A stretch of DNA of 22,711 nt from Chloroflexota bacterium (GTDB lineage: Bacteria; Chloroflexota; Dehalococcoidia; SZUA-161). Numbering within the stretch: the stretch's first letter is position 1; each line of letters opens with the position of its first letter. The position numbers were made by a program, and so were the translations under genes. Shown piece by piece: positions 21,858-22,711 of the stretch. The notes under the pieces were generated by a model that saw nothing but the letters and a program-made list of their open reading frames with translations, did not search any database and was not told the DNA's origin. The stretch spans positions 1 through 22,711 of the forward strand of contig QIGA01000242.1 of NCBI GenBank assembly GCA_003229915.1, read 5' to 3'.

Positions 21858-22711
21858 CTAGCTTTCTTTGTCCAGCAGCACCGCTACCCCGGGCAGTGTG
21901 TTGCCTTCCAGAAATTCGAGGGCAGCGCCGCCTCCTGTAGAGACGTGGCTCATTTTGTCCGCCAGACCGAGTTCCTCTACTGCCTCAGCGGTGGAACCGC
22001 CACCGATGATAGTGGTAGCTTCGAGTTGCGCCAGTTGCTTCGCTATGGCCTCGGTTCCTTGGCGGAACTCTGGGAGTTCGAAGACACCCATGGGGCCGTT
22101 CCAGACTACTGTCTTGCACTTCTTGATCTCGGCGGCAAACCTCTCGATGGTCTGCGGGCCGATGTCCATAACGTGGGAGTTCTCTGGTATCTCGGAAACA
22201 GATACGATCTTATGGGAGGCACCGCTGGCGAAACTATCAGCGACAACGACATCGACAGGCAGCAATAGTTGTACGCTCCTCTTAGCAGCTTTGTCCATAA
22301 GCCCTCGGACGAAGTCGAGCCTATCGTCCTCGACATTTGATTGACCTACCCCGTAGTTTCGAGCCTTGAGTAAGGTGCAGCACATGCCACCACCGATAAG
22401 CAGGCAATCGATTTCCCCCAGGATGTTATCCAAAAGCCCCAATTTGTCACTCACTTTAGCACCGCCGATGATGGCTGCGAAGGGGGGAGTAGGATCGGTC
22501 AAAGCTTTGCTCAAGAAATCGATCTCTTTCTCCAGGAGAAAGCCGGCGACCGATGGCAGATACTGGGCAATGCCGGCTGTGGAGGCATGAGCCCTGTGGG
22601 CGGTGCCAAAGGCATCATTAACATACACCTCTGCTAATTGAGAGAGTGCCCTAGCGAAATCAGGGTCGTTCTGCTCCTCTTCGGGGTGAAAGCGCAGGTT
22701 TTCCAGCAGAA
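21858..22711 (-). CDS. pgk: Phosphoglycerate kinase, 3' part
   Basis: About 283 C-terminal residues; the 5' end lies beyond the window. LLENLRFHPEEE at the window edge, YVNDAFGTAHRAHAST, GGAKVSDKLGLLDNIL, VVWNGPMGVFE and MSHVSTGGGAALEFLEG are canonical PGK segments. It makes ATP and 3-phosphoglycerate from 1,3-bisphosphoglycerate, the step before the mutase encoded next. The nucleotide-binding loop reads GGGSTAEAVE where many PGKs have GGGDT/S. Confidence 0.97.
   Translation of the reverse strand, partial: LLENLRFHPEEEQNDPDFARALSQLAEVYVNDAFGTAHRAHASTAGIAQYLPSVAGFLLEKEIDFLSKALTDPTPPFAAIIGGAKVSDKLGLLDNILGEIDCLLIGGGMCCTLLKARNYGVGQSNVEDDRLDFVRGLMDKAAKRSVQLLLPVDVVVADSFASGASHKIVSVSEIPENSHVMDIGPQTIERFAAEIKKCKTVVWNGPMGVFELPEFRQGTEAIAKQLAQLEATTIIGGGSTAEAVEELGLADKMSHVSTGGGAALEFLEGNTLPGVAVLLDKES

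Noticed and set aside
1..22711. CRISPR array, tRNA or rRNA genes, insertion sequences or integrases
   Set aside because: None seen by reading: no regularly spaced repeat-spacer array, no cloverleaf or rRNA-like stretch, and no transposase or integrase coding sequence.

Overview
The window looks like a chromosomal segment of a bacterium, most likely a member of the Chloroflexota and perhaps Dehalococcoidia-like. The basis is the combination of LL-diaminopimelate aminotransferase (DapL), an archaeal-type cofactor-independent phosphoglycerate mutase beside pgk and tpiA, bacterial housekeeping genes with strong Shine-Dalgarno (SD) sites and sigma-70-like promoters, and an archaeal-type motility (archaellum) operon. 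Archaellum genes have been reported in some Chloroflexota. The taxonomic call is an inference, because no rRNA gene is present.

Layout: (1) positions 1-3196, minus strand: the start of an S4-domain pseudouridine synthase, a DrrA/DrrB-type ABC exporter pair with its own promoter, and an alpha/beta hydrolase. (2) Positions 3197-3758 hold no convincing gene. They contain a composite repeat with a second palindromic repeat nested in it, then an array of short direct repeats and a promoter facing right. (3) Positions 3759-11905, plus strand: a compact archaellum operon. It encodes a small excisionase-type HTH protein, two archaellins, a fused ArlC/D/E-like adaptor, two ArlF/ArlG-family stator-type proteins, the ATPase regulator ArlH, the motor ATPase ArlI, the membrane platform ArlJ and an unrecognised acidic protein. 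A possible switching leader precedes the first archaellin, and a perfect 16-bp hairpin separates the archaellins from the motor genes. (4) Positions 11947-22711, all minus strand: a DUF5658-type membrane protein, galU, hflX, dapL, an HEPN-like protein, a proteasome-like Ntn-hydrolase, dapF, a pyridoxamine-phosphate-oxidase-like protein, a 40-residue membrane protein, miaA, tpiA, an archaeal-type phosphoglycerate mutase and the 3' part of pgk.

How the genes work together: regions 1 and 4 are mainly core metabolism (lower glycolysis, lysine/peptidoglycan precursor synthesis, tRNA and ribosome maintenance, UDP-glucose). The archaellum operon is a nearly complete filament and motor set, but no class III signal peptidase (ArlK/PibD) and no chemotaxis gene is in view. 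The Ntn-hydrolase/HEPN pair sits between dapF and dapL and is the least understood part of the core cluster. A 42-bp element occurs three times, always in the same orientation and about 18-33 bp upstream of a minus-strand start codon (ABC ATPase, hydrolase, dapF).
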